Below, one piece after another: positions 51,435 through 59,027 of a stretch of 59,027 nucleotides of DNA; positions within the stretch are counted from its first letter, which is position 1, and each line of letters opens with the position of its first letter. The notes below the pieces were generated by a model. The model was not told where the DNA came from. It did not search any database and saw nothing but the letters and a program-made list of their open reading frames with translations. A program made the translations under genes and the position numbers. The stretch comes from Gemmatimonadota bacterium (GTDB lineage: Bacteria > Gemmatimonadota > Gemmatimonadetes > Gemmatimonadales > GWC2-71-9), in contig QHUT01000057.1 in NCBI GenBank assembly GCA_003222055.1, positions 1-59,027 of the forward strand, in the 5' to 3' direction.

Positions 51435-52239
51435 GACGATCGTCCGGGAGCTGGCCCCGCGGCTCGAGGGCTACCGGATCGCGCGCGCCCGTCTCGCCAA
51501 GACGGACGTGCTGCGCCGGGTGTCGAAGCCGCGCCTGCTGCGCACGCTGCGGGGCAACACGATCGAGGAAGTGATCCGCCGCGCCAAACACGCGGTGTTT
51601 CGGCTGGCGAGCGGTCACCGGCTGATCGTGCAGCCACGCATGACGGGCTCTCTGGTCGTTTATGACCGGGCGCTCACGCGGGACGAAACGAAGTACGCGG
51701 TGCTCACCTGCACCATCGACGACGGCCGCCTACTGGTGTACCGCGACGTGCGCCGGCTGGGCACCGTCTGGCTGCTCGATGAAAAGGGATGGGACGCCTA
51801 CACGGGCCGTATCGGACCCGAGCCGCTGGAGGAGACCTTCACGCCGTTCGTGTTTGCCGAGCGGCTGAAGGGGACGCGGGCCGCGATCAAGAAGGCGATC
51901 ATGGACCAGCGCCGTGTGGCCGGAGTCGGCAACATCTACGCGAACGAAGCGCTGTTCGAAGCGGGGATCGATCCCTCGAAACCCACCAGTAAGCTGTCGC
52001 TCGACGAGTTCGCCCGCCTGCACGCGGCCGTGACCGGCGTGCTCGAGCGGGCGGTGAAATCCTCAGGGACAACGGTGCGGGACTATCGCACCGGGACCGG
52101 GGAGGAAGGCCGGTTCCAGTTCGAACTCAAGGTGTACGGCCGCGGCGGCGAACCGTGCGTGCAGTGCGGCAAGAAGCTCGTCACCACGCACACGATCGAC
52201 TTGCGGGCCACGACGTTCTGCCCGAACTGCCAGCGCTAG
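51412..52239 (+). CDS. mutM: Formamidopyrimidine-DNA glycosylase
   Basis: The 275-residue base-excision enzyme removes oxidised purines. It begins PELPEVETI after the initiator, giving the catalytic N-terminal Pro and Glu. It has the conserved Lys in RRAKHAVFRL, RVAGVGNIYANEALF and the C-terminal zinc finger CVQCGKK...CPNCQR. The start is GTG at 51412, inside the purD 3' end. It converges with the TolB-RCC1 genes, whose last stop is 8 nt away. Confidence 0.96.
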   Translation: MPELPEVETIVRELAPRLEGYRIARARLAKTDVLRRVSKPRLLRTLRGNTIEEVIRRAKHAVFRLASGHRLIVQPRMTGSLVVYDRALTRDETKYAVLTCTIDDGRLLVYRDVRRLGTVWLLDEKGWDAYTGRIGPEPLEETFTPFVFAERLKGTRAAIKKAIMDQRRVAGVGNIYANEALFEAGIDPSKPTSKLSLDEFARLHAAVTGVLERAVKSSGTTVRDYRTGTGEEGRFQFELKVYGRGGEPCVQCGKKLVTTHTIDLRATTFCPNCQR

Positions 52240-52246
52240 CCGCCCC

Positions 52247-54541
52247 TCACTGCACCACCCGCACGGGCGTGAGGCTTGTAACCGTCGTCCCGTTGCCGAG
52301 TTGGCCGAACAGGTTGTCGCCCCAGCAATACACGCCGCCGCTCGGGGTCGCGCCACACGTGTGGTCGCCGCCCGCGGAGACGACCGCGAACGTGAGGCCG
52401 CCGGCCACGGGTACGGGGCTCACGCGGCCGCCGGTGGTGCCATCTCCAAGTTGTCCGCTGGAATTGTCGCCCCAGCAGAAGGCGTTCCCGCCCGCGGTCA
52501 CGCCACAACTATGCATACGTCCGGCACTAACTGCCGTGAACCTGAGCCCACCAGCGACAGGTTCGACGCTTCCTCGGCTGGTGGTCGTCCCGTCTCCCAA
52601 CTGCCCTGTGGTGTTGTCGCCCCAGCAATACCCGGCGCCATCCGTGCCCACGCCGCACGTGTGCAGCCCGCCGGCACTCACCGCGACGAAGGTCAAGGTG
52701 CTCGCCACGGGCCGCGGCGGGAACCAGCTGACCGTGGACGGATCGCCACCCTGGCCCTCGAGGTTTCGACCCCAGCACCATGCCTGACCTGTCGTGGTCA
52801 CGCCGCACGTGTGGTCCCCGCCGGCGCTGACCATGGTGAAGCGCAACTCGCTCACGATGCGGCCCGGGCTCGGCCGGCCCGCAGTCGTGTCCCCGGTTGC
52901 GCCCCAGTAGTTATCGCCCCAACAGTACGCGTCGCCGTTCGCCGTTACGCCGCACGTATGGAGGCGACCGGCGCTGACCAGCGCGAACTTGAGCCCGCCG
53001 GCCACGGCCACCGGGCTCGTGAACCAGCGGGGGAAAAACGCTCCTTCACCCAGCTCCCCATCCCAGTTGTAGCCCCAACAGTACGCGACCTGGCTCGTGG
53101 TTACGCCGCACGTGTGCAGCGATCCCGCGCTGACCGCTGACAGGCTAAGGCCCCCGGTGACGGGCACGGGGGTCGCCCGGTGCGTCGTCGTCCCGTCCCC
53201 CAGTCCGCCCCAGTAGTTGTAGCCCCAGCAGTAGGCCGTGCCGCGCGTCGTCACGGCGCACGAGTGCGACAAACCGGCGCTCACGCTGGCGAAGCTGAGA
53301 TGGCTGGCGCTGAACGGCGCGCTCGTCGCACCGCCGAATCCGAGCGCCGTGGCGACGAGCGTGTAGCCCCGCCCCGGCCGGTCCACCCGCAGGTCGGCGA
53401 ACGTCGCGATGCCGTCCACCGCCGCCACGGTCGTCGCCCCCAGGAGGACGGCGCTCGCAGGGTTCGCCGTCAGCGCGATCGTCACCGTGTCGGTCGCGCC
53501 CATCATCGGGTTCCCGAGGGAGTCCTCGATCGCGATCCGCACGGGGGGGGAGATGGCGACGTCGACGTCGATCGTCTCCGGGGGTTGCGTCGCGAAAGCG
53601 AGCACGCCGCGCGGCGCCGGCGCGGCCGGCGACCAGCTGGGCTGCGCGTCAGACGTGGTGCCGGTCGTCAGCCGCGCTTGCCCGGAGCCGTCCGCGTTCA
53701 TCACGTAGATCGCCCGATTCCCGTCTCGGGTGCTCGTGAAGGCGATCTGCGTTCCGTCGGGGGACCACGTCGGGTCCGTGTCGGAGAAGCCGCTGTTCGT
53801 CAACTGCGTCTGGGCGGAGCCGTCGGCGGCCATGACATAGATCGCGGCACTCCTCGTGAAGGCGATCCGGAGCCCGTCGGGCGACCAGCTCGGGTCACCT
53901 TCGGCATTGGGAACGTTCGTCAGCAGCGTTTGGGCCGAGCCGTCCGCGTTCATGACGTAGATCTGCGGCACGAAGTCGCGGGTGCTTCGGAAAGCGATGC
54001 GAGCCCCGTCGGGAGACCAGCTCGGTGCGTTGTCGGTTGCCGGATCGGTCGTGAGGGGCGCCTGTCCAGACCCATCCGCGTTCATCACGTAAATGTCGAA
54101 GTTGCCATCGCGGTTCGTGGTGAACGCGATCCGGCGTCCGTCCGGGGACCAGGTCGGCTGGCCGTCCGCCGCGGGATTGTCCGTCAGGCGCGTCGGCGCG
54201 GAGCCGTCCGCGGCCATGACGTAGATCTCGGCGTTGCCGTCCCGCGTGCTGGTGAACGCAATGCGACTGCCGTCGGGAGACCAGCTCGGGGTGCTGTCAG
54301 CAGCCGGCGCGTTGGTAAGTCGCGTCAGGCCCGATCCGTCCGCGTTCACCACATAGATCTCCCAGTTACCGTCCCGGTCGCTCGCAAACGCGATGCGGGA
54401 CGCGGCCGTGGCGGCGGTCAGCGCGCTCGGCGGGGACGGCGTGCGCGGACGCGTGGGCTCGTCGGTGCAGGTCGTGGCGAGGAATGCGGCGATCGCCAGT
54501 CGCGCGGCCGCCGGGAACGGGATCGAGGCCCGCCCGCTCAC
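52247..54541 (-). CDS. Surface lipoprotein: TolB-like PD40 propeller, Ig-like domain, RCC1 repeats
   Basis: The 764-residue protein has a lipoprotein-type signal (TTCTDEP). Seven TolB/PD40 repeats follow ([18 protein letters not shown] and YVMNADGSA units, about 45-330), then one Big_1-like domain (about 335-425) and seven RCC1-like repeats ([24 protein letters not shown]; about 430-764) forming a second propeller. The GTG start overlaps the stop of its upstream paralogue (GTGA). Propeller plus Ig architecture suggests a surface-exposed binding protein; no catalytic motif is seen. Confidence 0.85.
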   Translation of the reverse strand: MSGRASIPFPAAARLAIAAFLATTCTDEPTRPRTPSPPSALTAATAASRIAFASDRDGNWEIYVVNADGSGLTRLTNAPAADSTPSWSPDGSRIAFTSTRDGNAEIYVMAADGSAPTRLTDNPAADGQPTWSPDGRRIAFTTNRDGNFDIYVMNADGSGQAPLTTDPATDNAPSWSPDGARIAFRSTRDFVPQIYVMNADGSAQTLLTNVPNAEGDPSWSPDGLRIAFTRSAAIYVMAADGSAQTQLTNSGFSDTDPTWSPDGTQIAFTSTRDGNRAIYVMNADGSGQARLTTGTTSDAQPSWSPAAPAPRGVLAFATQPPETIDVDVAISPPVRIAIEDSLGNPMMGATDTVTIALTANPASAVLLGATTVAAVDGIATFADLRVDRPGRGYTLVATALGFGGATSAPFSASHLSFASVSAGLSHSCAVTTRGTAYCWGYNYWGGLGDGTTTHRATPVPVTGGLSLSAVSAGSLHTCGVTTSQVAYCWGYNWDGELGEGAFFPRWFTSPVAVAGGLKFALVSAGRLHTCGVTANGDAYCWGDNYWGATGDTTAGRPSPGRIVSELRFTMVSAGGDHTCGVTTTGQAWCWGRNLEGQGGDPSTVSWFPPRPVASTLTFVAVSAGGLHTCGVGTDGAGYCWGDNTTGQLGDGTTTSRGSVEPVAGGLRFTAVSAGRMHSCGVTAGGNAFCWGDNSSGQLGDGTTGGRVSPVPVAGGLTFAVVSAGGDHTCGATPSGGVYCWGDNLFGQLGNGTTVTSLTPVRVVQ

Positions 54542-57192
54542 TGGACCACCTGGACCGGCGCAATGGCGTGGCTCCCGATCGTCCCGTTACCGAGCTGGCC
54601 CTGGTCGTTCAAGCCCCAGCAATACGCCTTGCCGTCGGACGTTACGCCGCAGGTGTGAGCGCCCCCGGCGCTGATCGCCACGAAGCTGAGCCCACCCGTT
54701 ACGGGGAGTCCCTGAGGCGCCGTGTCGCCGCTCGGGTATCCCGTTCCACGCTGCGTGTAGGTGTCCTCACCCCAGCAGTACGCCGCGCCCGCCGTGCCCG
54801 CACCGCAGGCGTGCACAGATCCCGTGCTCACGGCCGTGAAGTGGACGTCGGGCGCGGCCGGCTGCCGTTCCGGCGTGTAGCCGGCGTCGAAGCCCCAACA
54901 GTACACCGCGGCGTCCGTGGTCACGCCGCAGGTGCTCTTATAGAGACCCGCGCTCACCGTCGTGAACGTGAGTCCGCCCGCGACTGGGACGAAGGTAAAC
55001 GGCCCCGTGGTCGTCGTCGTTCCATCCCCGAGCTGGCCCACGTCGTTGATCCCCGCACAGTACGCCTGATGGCTCGAGGTCACGCCGCAGGTATGATCTT
55101 CGCCCGCGCTCACCACCGCGAACGCCAATCCGCCCGTATTCATGGGTGTCGGAGTCGGTCCTTCGCCCCCATAATCGCCCCAGCAATACCACGCGCCGCT
55201 GGTGGATCGGCCGCACGTGTGCCGTCCGCCGACGCTCACGGTGGTGAAGAGGACGCCGCCCGGGACAGCCTCCGGGCTCAGACCCCAGCAGTACGCCGCG
55301 CCGCTTGTGGTCACACCGCACGTCTTCGTGTTCCCTGCGCTGAGCGCCGCGAAGCGCAGGCCTCCCGCCACCAGGACTGGGCTGGGCCGATTGACCTGGG
55401 TCCCGTCGCCGACCCGGCCGCCGATGCCCCAGCAGTACGCCGCGCTGCTCACGGTCAACGCGCACGAGTGCCCGAAGCCGACGGTCACGGTGCGGAATGT
55501 GAGACGAATGGCGAAGGGGGTGCTCGCGGCCCCCGTCAGCGCCGCCGACGTGGCCGACAGTGTGTACCCGCTCCCCGGCCGGTCCACGCTCACGTTGTCG
55601 AACGTCGCGATCCCGTCCACCGCCTGCACCGTCGTCGTGCCCGCGAGCGTCCCCCCGCTCGGGTTCGCCCCCAACGCCAGCGACACAGCCTGCGTCGCGC
55701 CGGGCACCGTGGTGCCGAACGCGTCTTGAAGCGCGACACGGACCGCCGGCGCGATGGCGACGGCCCCCTCGAGCGTTTGGGGAGGCTGGGTCGCGAAGGC
55801 CAGCTGCGCCGGCGGTCCCGCCACCGCGAACGCGCCGCTCGCGCCGGATGCGGGACCCGCCGTCGCGACGAGCGTGTAGCCCCGTCCCGGCTGGTCAATG
55901 CGCAGATCGGCGAACGTCGCAACGCCGTCGACGAGCTTCGCCTGCGTCGTGCCCGACAGTGTCGCCCCGGGCGCCGGACTCGTCCCGATCTCGAGGCGCA
56001 CCACGCCCCCAGGGATCCGGCTCCAGGAGGCGTCCGTCACCGTGACCTGGATCGCGGGGGAGATCACCGCGTTGGCGTTGACTGTCGCCGGGGGTGGAGC
56101 GGTGAAATCGACGTGCGCCGGCGCGCTGCTCGGACGGTACGCGGGCGACCAGCTCGGGTCCGTGTTGTCGCCCGGAGTGTTCGTGAGCCGCGTCGGCCCC
56201 GATCCATCCGCGTTCATCACGTAGATCTGCGCGCCGCCGTCCCGGTGACTCGTGAATGCGATCTGGCGACCGTCGGGGGACCAACTGGGCCCCTCGTCGG
56301 CGCCCGCGGCGTTGGTCAGCCGCGTCTGCGCCGAGCCGTCCGCGTTCATCACGTAGATCTCGACGTTCCCGTCCCGCGTGCTCGTGAACGCGATCCGGCT
56401 CCCGTCGGGGGACCAGCGCGGCGACCCATCCTCGGCCGCATTGTTCGTCAGCCGCGTCTGCGCCGACCCATCGGCGTTCATCACGTAGATCTGGGCGGTA
56501 CCGTCCCGATGGCTCGTGAATGCGATCCGGCTCCCGTCGGGGGACCACCTCGGCTCCTCGTCGGCCCCCGGGGTGTTCGTGAGCCGTGCCTGCGCCGACC
56601 CGTCGGCGTGCATCAAGTAGATCTCGGTGTCGTCATCCTGCGAGGTCGAGAACACGATCCGACTCCCGTCCGGCGACCACTGCGGGTCCCGGGCGGTGCG
56701 GTGGAAAGGCGTGTGCGTCAACGCCGTCTCCGCCGAGCCGTCCGCGGCGATCCGGTAGACATCGACGTTGTCGGCCAGGAATCGCGTGAACGCGATCGCT
56801 TGCCCGTCGGGCGACCACGTGGGCCGGCGGTCGCCCCACCAGGAGTCATGGCTCGTCAGCGCCGTCACCGTCGATCCGTCCGGGGCCATGACGTAGAGGC
56901 AGTCGCAACGGCCTCGCTGGCTGACGAAGGCGATCCGGTTCCCATCGGGGGACCAGCTCGGCTCATAGTCCCATTCGGGGACGTTCGTCAGCCGCGTTTG
57001 GGCCGACCCATCGGAGGCCATCACGTAGATCTCGCGGTTGCCGTCTCGCGTACTCACGAACGCAATGCGCGCCGTGGACGGGTCGGCACCCCCGGCCGCC
57101 GCGGACATGCGCGGCGCCGTTACCTCGTCGCGGTGGCAGGCCTGCGGAACCGCTATGGCCAGGAGGACACACACGGCGAGCAAGCGACGCAT
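54538..57192 (-). CDS. Surface lipoprotein paralogue: PD40 propeller, two Ig-like domains, RCC1 repeats
   Basis: The 884-residue protein has the same domain order as the next gene: lipobox PQAC (about residue 19), eight PD40 repeats (about 40-350) and two Big_1-like domains (about 360-550). Degenerate RCC1-like repeats with paired Cys (CALTV/YCWG pattern) run to the end. Both proteins end in the same VVQ tail. It is the promoter-proximal gene of a two-gene unit, probably born by tandem duplication. Three PD40 units at 56214-56609 have an exact 132-bp period at DNA level. Confidence 0.85.
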   Translation of the reverse strand: MRRLLAVCVLLAIAVPQACHRDEVTAPRMSAAAGGADPSTARIAFVSTRDGNREIYVMASDGSAQTRLTNVPEWDYEPSWSPDGNRIAFVSQRGRCDCLYVMAPDGSTVTALTSHDSWWGDRRPTWSPDGQAIAFTRFLADNVDVYRIAADGSAETALTHTPFHRTARDPQWSPDGSRIVFSTSQDDDTEIYLMHADGSAQARLTNTPGADEEPRWSPDGSRIAFTSHRDGTAQIYVMNADGSAQTRLTNNAAEDGSPRWSPDGSRIAFTSTRDGNVEIYVMNADGSAQTRLTNAAGADEGPSWSPDGRQIAFTSHRDGGAQIYVMNADGSGPTRLTNTPGDNTDPSWSPAYRPSSAPAHVDFTAPPPATVNANAVISPAIQVTVTDASWSRIPGGVVRLEIGTSPAPGATLSGTTQAKLVDGVATFADLRIDQPGRGYTLVATAGPASGASGAFAVAGPPAQLAFATQPPQTLEGAVAIAPAVRVALQDAFGTTVPGATQAVSLALGANPSGGTLAGTTTVQAVDGIATFDNVSVDRPGSGYTLSATSAALTGAASTPFAIRLTFRTVTVGFGHSCALTVSSAAYCWGIGGRVGDGTQVNRPSPVLVAGGLRFAALSAGNTKTCGVTTSGAAYCWGLSPEAVPGGVLFTTVSVGGRHTCGRSTSGAWYCWGDYGGEGPTPTPMNTGGLAFAVVSAGEDHTCGVTSSHQAYCAGINDVGQLGDGTTTTTGPFTFVPVAGGLTFTTVSAGLYKSTCGVTTDAAVYCWGFDAGYTPERQPAAPDVHFTAVSTGSVHACGAGTAGAAYCWGEDTYTQRGTGYPSGDTAPQGLPVTGGLSFVAISAGGAHTCGVTSDGKAYCWGLNDQGQLGNGTIGSHAIAPVQVVQ
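56214..56609 (-). repeat. 132-bp tandem repeats encoding PD40 units
   Basis: Three consecutive copies of a 132-bp unit (44 codons) begin at 56214, 56346 and 56478 with TCATCACGTAGATCT and stay highly similar throughout. More diverged copies lie on both sides. The similarity at synonymous positions indicates recent duplication or gene conversion. Confidence 0.8.
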
Positions 57193-57500
57193 GACGGTAC
57201 GCCTCGCGCTGTAGGGTGCCGCGCACCCGGTGCAAACCCGGTGCCCTCTGAAGCGCCCACGCCATGAGGCGCGGTTGTGACGTTTGGTGCGGAGCTATAA
57301 CGGGACGGGGCGTTGCGAGCCCGCACGTGGTATTGCCAGGCTGCCGCAGGCTGGATGAAGCACGCCCGCCACGACGCGCGTAATGTCGGAATCCCGCAGC
57401 CAGAATCGTCGTACAAGGGAGGCAGGCGGTGCAGCCGCCAACCGTTTCCTGACCCGGGCCCTACTCCCGGGATCACCTTATTCGGTTAATTTTCGGGCCT
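57193..57500. other. Divergent intergenic region upstream of the RND pump
   Basis: This 308-nt gap between the divergent lipoprotein and efflux genes has no convincing ORF. It contains a 9-bp direct repeat ACCCGGTGC (57225-57233 and 57236-57244) and a small hairpin (57214-57219/57223-57228). A CCCGGG-armed hairpin (57453-57471) lies 29 nt before the RND ATG and is followed by an A/T-rich stretch. Promoters for both genes must lie here; I cannot place a convincing -10/-35 pair. Confidence 0.4.
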
Positions 57501-59027
57501 ATGAAACTCTCAGAAACTGCGATCAGCCGTCCCGTGCTGGCCAGCATGATCTCGGCCGCCCTCGTGTTGTTCGGCGTCATCGGCTACGCGCGTCTCTCCG
57601 TGCGCGAGCTGCCGGACATCGATCCTCCGATCATCTCGGTCTCGACCACCCTGCCCGGCGCCAACGCCCAGGTCGTCGAGACCGCGGTGACCGACGTGCT
57701 CGAGGAGGAGCTGTCCACGATCCAGGGACTGCGCACCCTGTCGAGCTCCTCTTCGGAGGAGAACAGCCAGATCATCCTGGAGTTCAACCTCGACCGGCCC
57801 GTCGACATCGCCGCGCAGGACGTGCGCGACAAGGTATCGCGGGTGCGGGGGCGGCTGCCGGTCGACGTGCTCGAGCCGGTGATCGCGAAGCAGCAGGCCG
57901 ACGCCCAACCATTCTTCTGGTTGGCCCTGAGCAGCCCGAACTACGACCTGATGCAGTTGTCCGACGTGGCCGACCGCCTGGTCAAAGCGCGGCTGCAGAG
58001 TCTGGCGGGTGTCGGCAGCGCGGGGGTGTTCGGCGAGCGGCGCTTCGCGATGCGGGTATGGGTACAGCCCGACCAGCTGTCGGCGCGGGGCCTCACCGTG
58101 CAGGACGTGGAGAGCGCGATCACCGCGCGCAACGTCGAGATTCCCGCCGGACGCATCGAATCGACGCGGCGGGAGTTCTCGGTCCGGTCCCTGGGCGAGC
58201 TGAAGAACCCGCGGGAATTCGGGGAGCTGGTCGTGACGAGTCAGGGCGGGCAGGTCGTCAAGCTCAAGGATGTGGCGCGCGTCGAGCTCGCGCCCGAGGA
58301 CACGCGCTCGATCTTCCGCTACAATGCAAATCCCGCCGTCGCCATCGGCGTAGTCCGGCAGTCGAAAGCGAACCTCATCGACGTGGCGCGACGCATTCGC
58401 GAGGCCATCCCAGGCATCCAGCAGATGCTGCCCCCGGGCGTGAAGCTCGAAACCGCGTTCGACGGGTCCGTGTTCGTCACCCACTCGATCAACGACGCGC
58501 GCCTGACGCTCCTGATCGCGGCCATTCTCGTCGTGCTGATCATTTTCGTCTTCCTGCGAAACCTGCGGGCGACCGTGATTCCCGGGCTCGCGATCCCGGC
58601 GTCGATCGTGGCGACGTTCGCGATCATGTATTTCCTGGGATTCTCGATCAACAACTTCACCCTGCTCGCGCTCACGATCGCCATCGGCATCGTGGTGGAC
58701 GACGCCATCATCGTGCTCGAGAACGCCTATCGGCACCAGGAGGAGCTACACGAGGCGCCGGAGCAGGCCGCGGTCAACGGCACCAACGAGATCGGCTTCG
58801 CCGTAATCGCGACGACCATCGCGCTGGTCGCGGTGTTCACGCCGCTGGGGTTCCTGCGGGGCTCGACGGGACGGCTGTTGAGCGAGTTCGGGATCGCGGT
58901 CGCCGGGGCGGTCGTGATTTCGGGATTCGTGGCCCTCACGTTGACGCCGATGCTGTGCGCCAAGGTGCTACGGGTGCCGCACGAGCATGGGGCGGTCTTC
59001 AAGATGTTGGAGGCAGGTTTCAATGCC
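57501..59027 (+). CDS. RND-family efflux transporter (5' part, runs off the window)
   Basis: The ATG at 57501 opens a frame that stays open to the window end (509 codons). The N-terminus (SRPVLASMISAALVLFGVIGYARL, helix 1) and porter-domain motifs (ELPDIDPPIISVSTTLPGA, SSSSEENSQIILEF) are typical of AcrB/MexB-type HAE1 pumps. The proton-relay Asp pair is in IGIVVDDAIIVLEN. It should export drugs or other amphiphiles with a membrane-fusion protein and an outer-membrane channel, which are not visible here. The subclass remains open because the C-terminal half is missing. Confidence 0.93.
   Translation, partial: MKLSETAISRPVLASMISAALVLFGVIGYARLSVRELPDIDPPIISVSTTLPGANAQVVETAVTDVLEEELSTIQGLRTLSSSSSEENSQIILEFNLDRPVDIAAQDVRDKVSRVRGRLPVDVLEPVIAKQQADAQPFFWLALSSPNYDLMQLSDVADRLVKARLQSLAGVGSAGVFGERRFAMRVWVQPDQLSARGLTVQDVESAITARNVEIPAGRIESTRREFSVRSLGELKNPREFGELVVTSQGGQVVKLKDVARVELAPEDTRSIFRYNANPAVAIGVVRQSKANLIDVARRIREAIPGIQQMLPPGVKLETAFDGSVFVTHSINDARLTLLIAAILVVLIIFVFLRNLRATVIPGLAIPASIVATFAIMYFLGFSINNFTLLALTIAIGIVVDDAIIVLENAYRHQEELHEAPEQAAVNGTNEIGFAVIATTIALVAVFTPLGFLRGSTGRLLSEFGIAVAGAVVISGFVALTLTPMLCAKVLRVPHEHGAVFKMLEAGFNA

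Overview
The window is very GC-rich with strongly GC-biased third codon positions, and genes lie on both strands in short runs. The gene repertoire includes a VPS10/BNR propeller protein of about 1,100 residues, S9 and M20 secreted peptidases, a PQQ dehydrogenase, a PEGA-tailed Ser/Thr kinase, many Ig-like lipoproteins, RCC1/TolB-type surface proteins, and C-terminal Phe beta-barrels. This points to a diderm soil or sediment bacterium. Gemmatimonadota is the best fit and Acidobacteriota the main alternative; this is an inference from gene content, not from a marker tree.

Layout. 1-2.7 kb: tail of an outer-membrane receptor, a GH144-like secreted glucanase, then pfkA behind three tandem palindromes. 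2.7-10.8 kb: VPS10/BNR protein and a small secreted protein, a translationally coupled ATP-grasp/HExxE pair, a PQQ dehydrogenase and a type IV pilin. 10.9-14.1 kb: tRNA-Leu(UAG) and a 3.1-kb islet closed by a perfect 23-bp copy of the tRNA 3' end. 14.2-16.7 kb: two single-domain response regulators and small unknown genes. 16.7-20.3 kb: a four-gene unit, every junction a 4-nt overlap, centred on a zinc-ribbon/PEGA Ser/Thr kinase. 20.5-25.5 kb: M20 and S9 peptidases, a secreted protein and a DUF421 membrane protein. 25.6-29.4 kb: tig-clpP-clpX-engB. 29.4-35 kb: a multicopper-oxidase remnant, a hybrid histidine kinase, an alkyltransferase-like protein, a NUDIX hydrolase and a PilB ATPase fused to a receiver. 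35-40.3 kb: an outer-membrane barrel, trpE and an FHA-GAF-cyclase. 40.4-42 kb: a disturbed patch of a low-GC3 ORF, a lipoprotein, a truncated ORF and a frameshifted gene. 42-52.2 kb: maf, dtd, glmS, glmM, an HD-GYP regulator, metB, an M48 peptidase, purD and mutM. 52.2-59 kb: two paralogous TolB-Ig-RCC1 lipoproteins and the start of an RND efflux pump.

The most unusual signal is a scattered family of short tandem arrays, usually with a 7-nt unit. Four loci (25.5, 29.0, 35.0 and 43.0 kb) carry an array and, 16-57 nt away, its reverse complement, so each can fold into a long hairpin; the unit in the 35.0-kb element is about 9 nt. One of these hairpins sits in frame inside the GTPase gene engB. 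Four further arrays sit in frame inside glmM, and a weaker one in the histidine kinase. Intergenic and coding copies share the same units, which suggests one active process that writes heptamer repeats into this genome.

Functionally the window mixes housekeeping genes (protein folding and turnover, amino-sugar supply through GlmS and GlmM, purine and methionine synthesis, DNA repair) with envelope and signalling functions (pilus motor and pilin, c-di-GMP and cAMP-type enzymes, kinases, lipoproteins).
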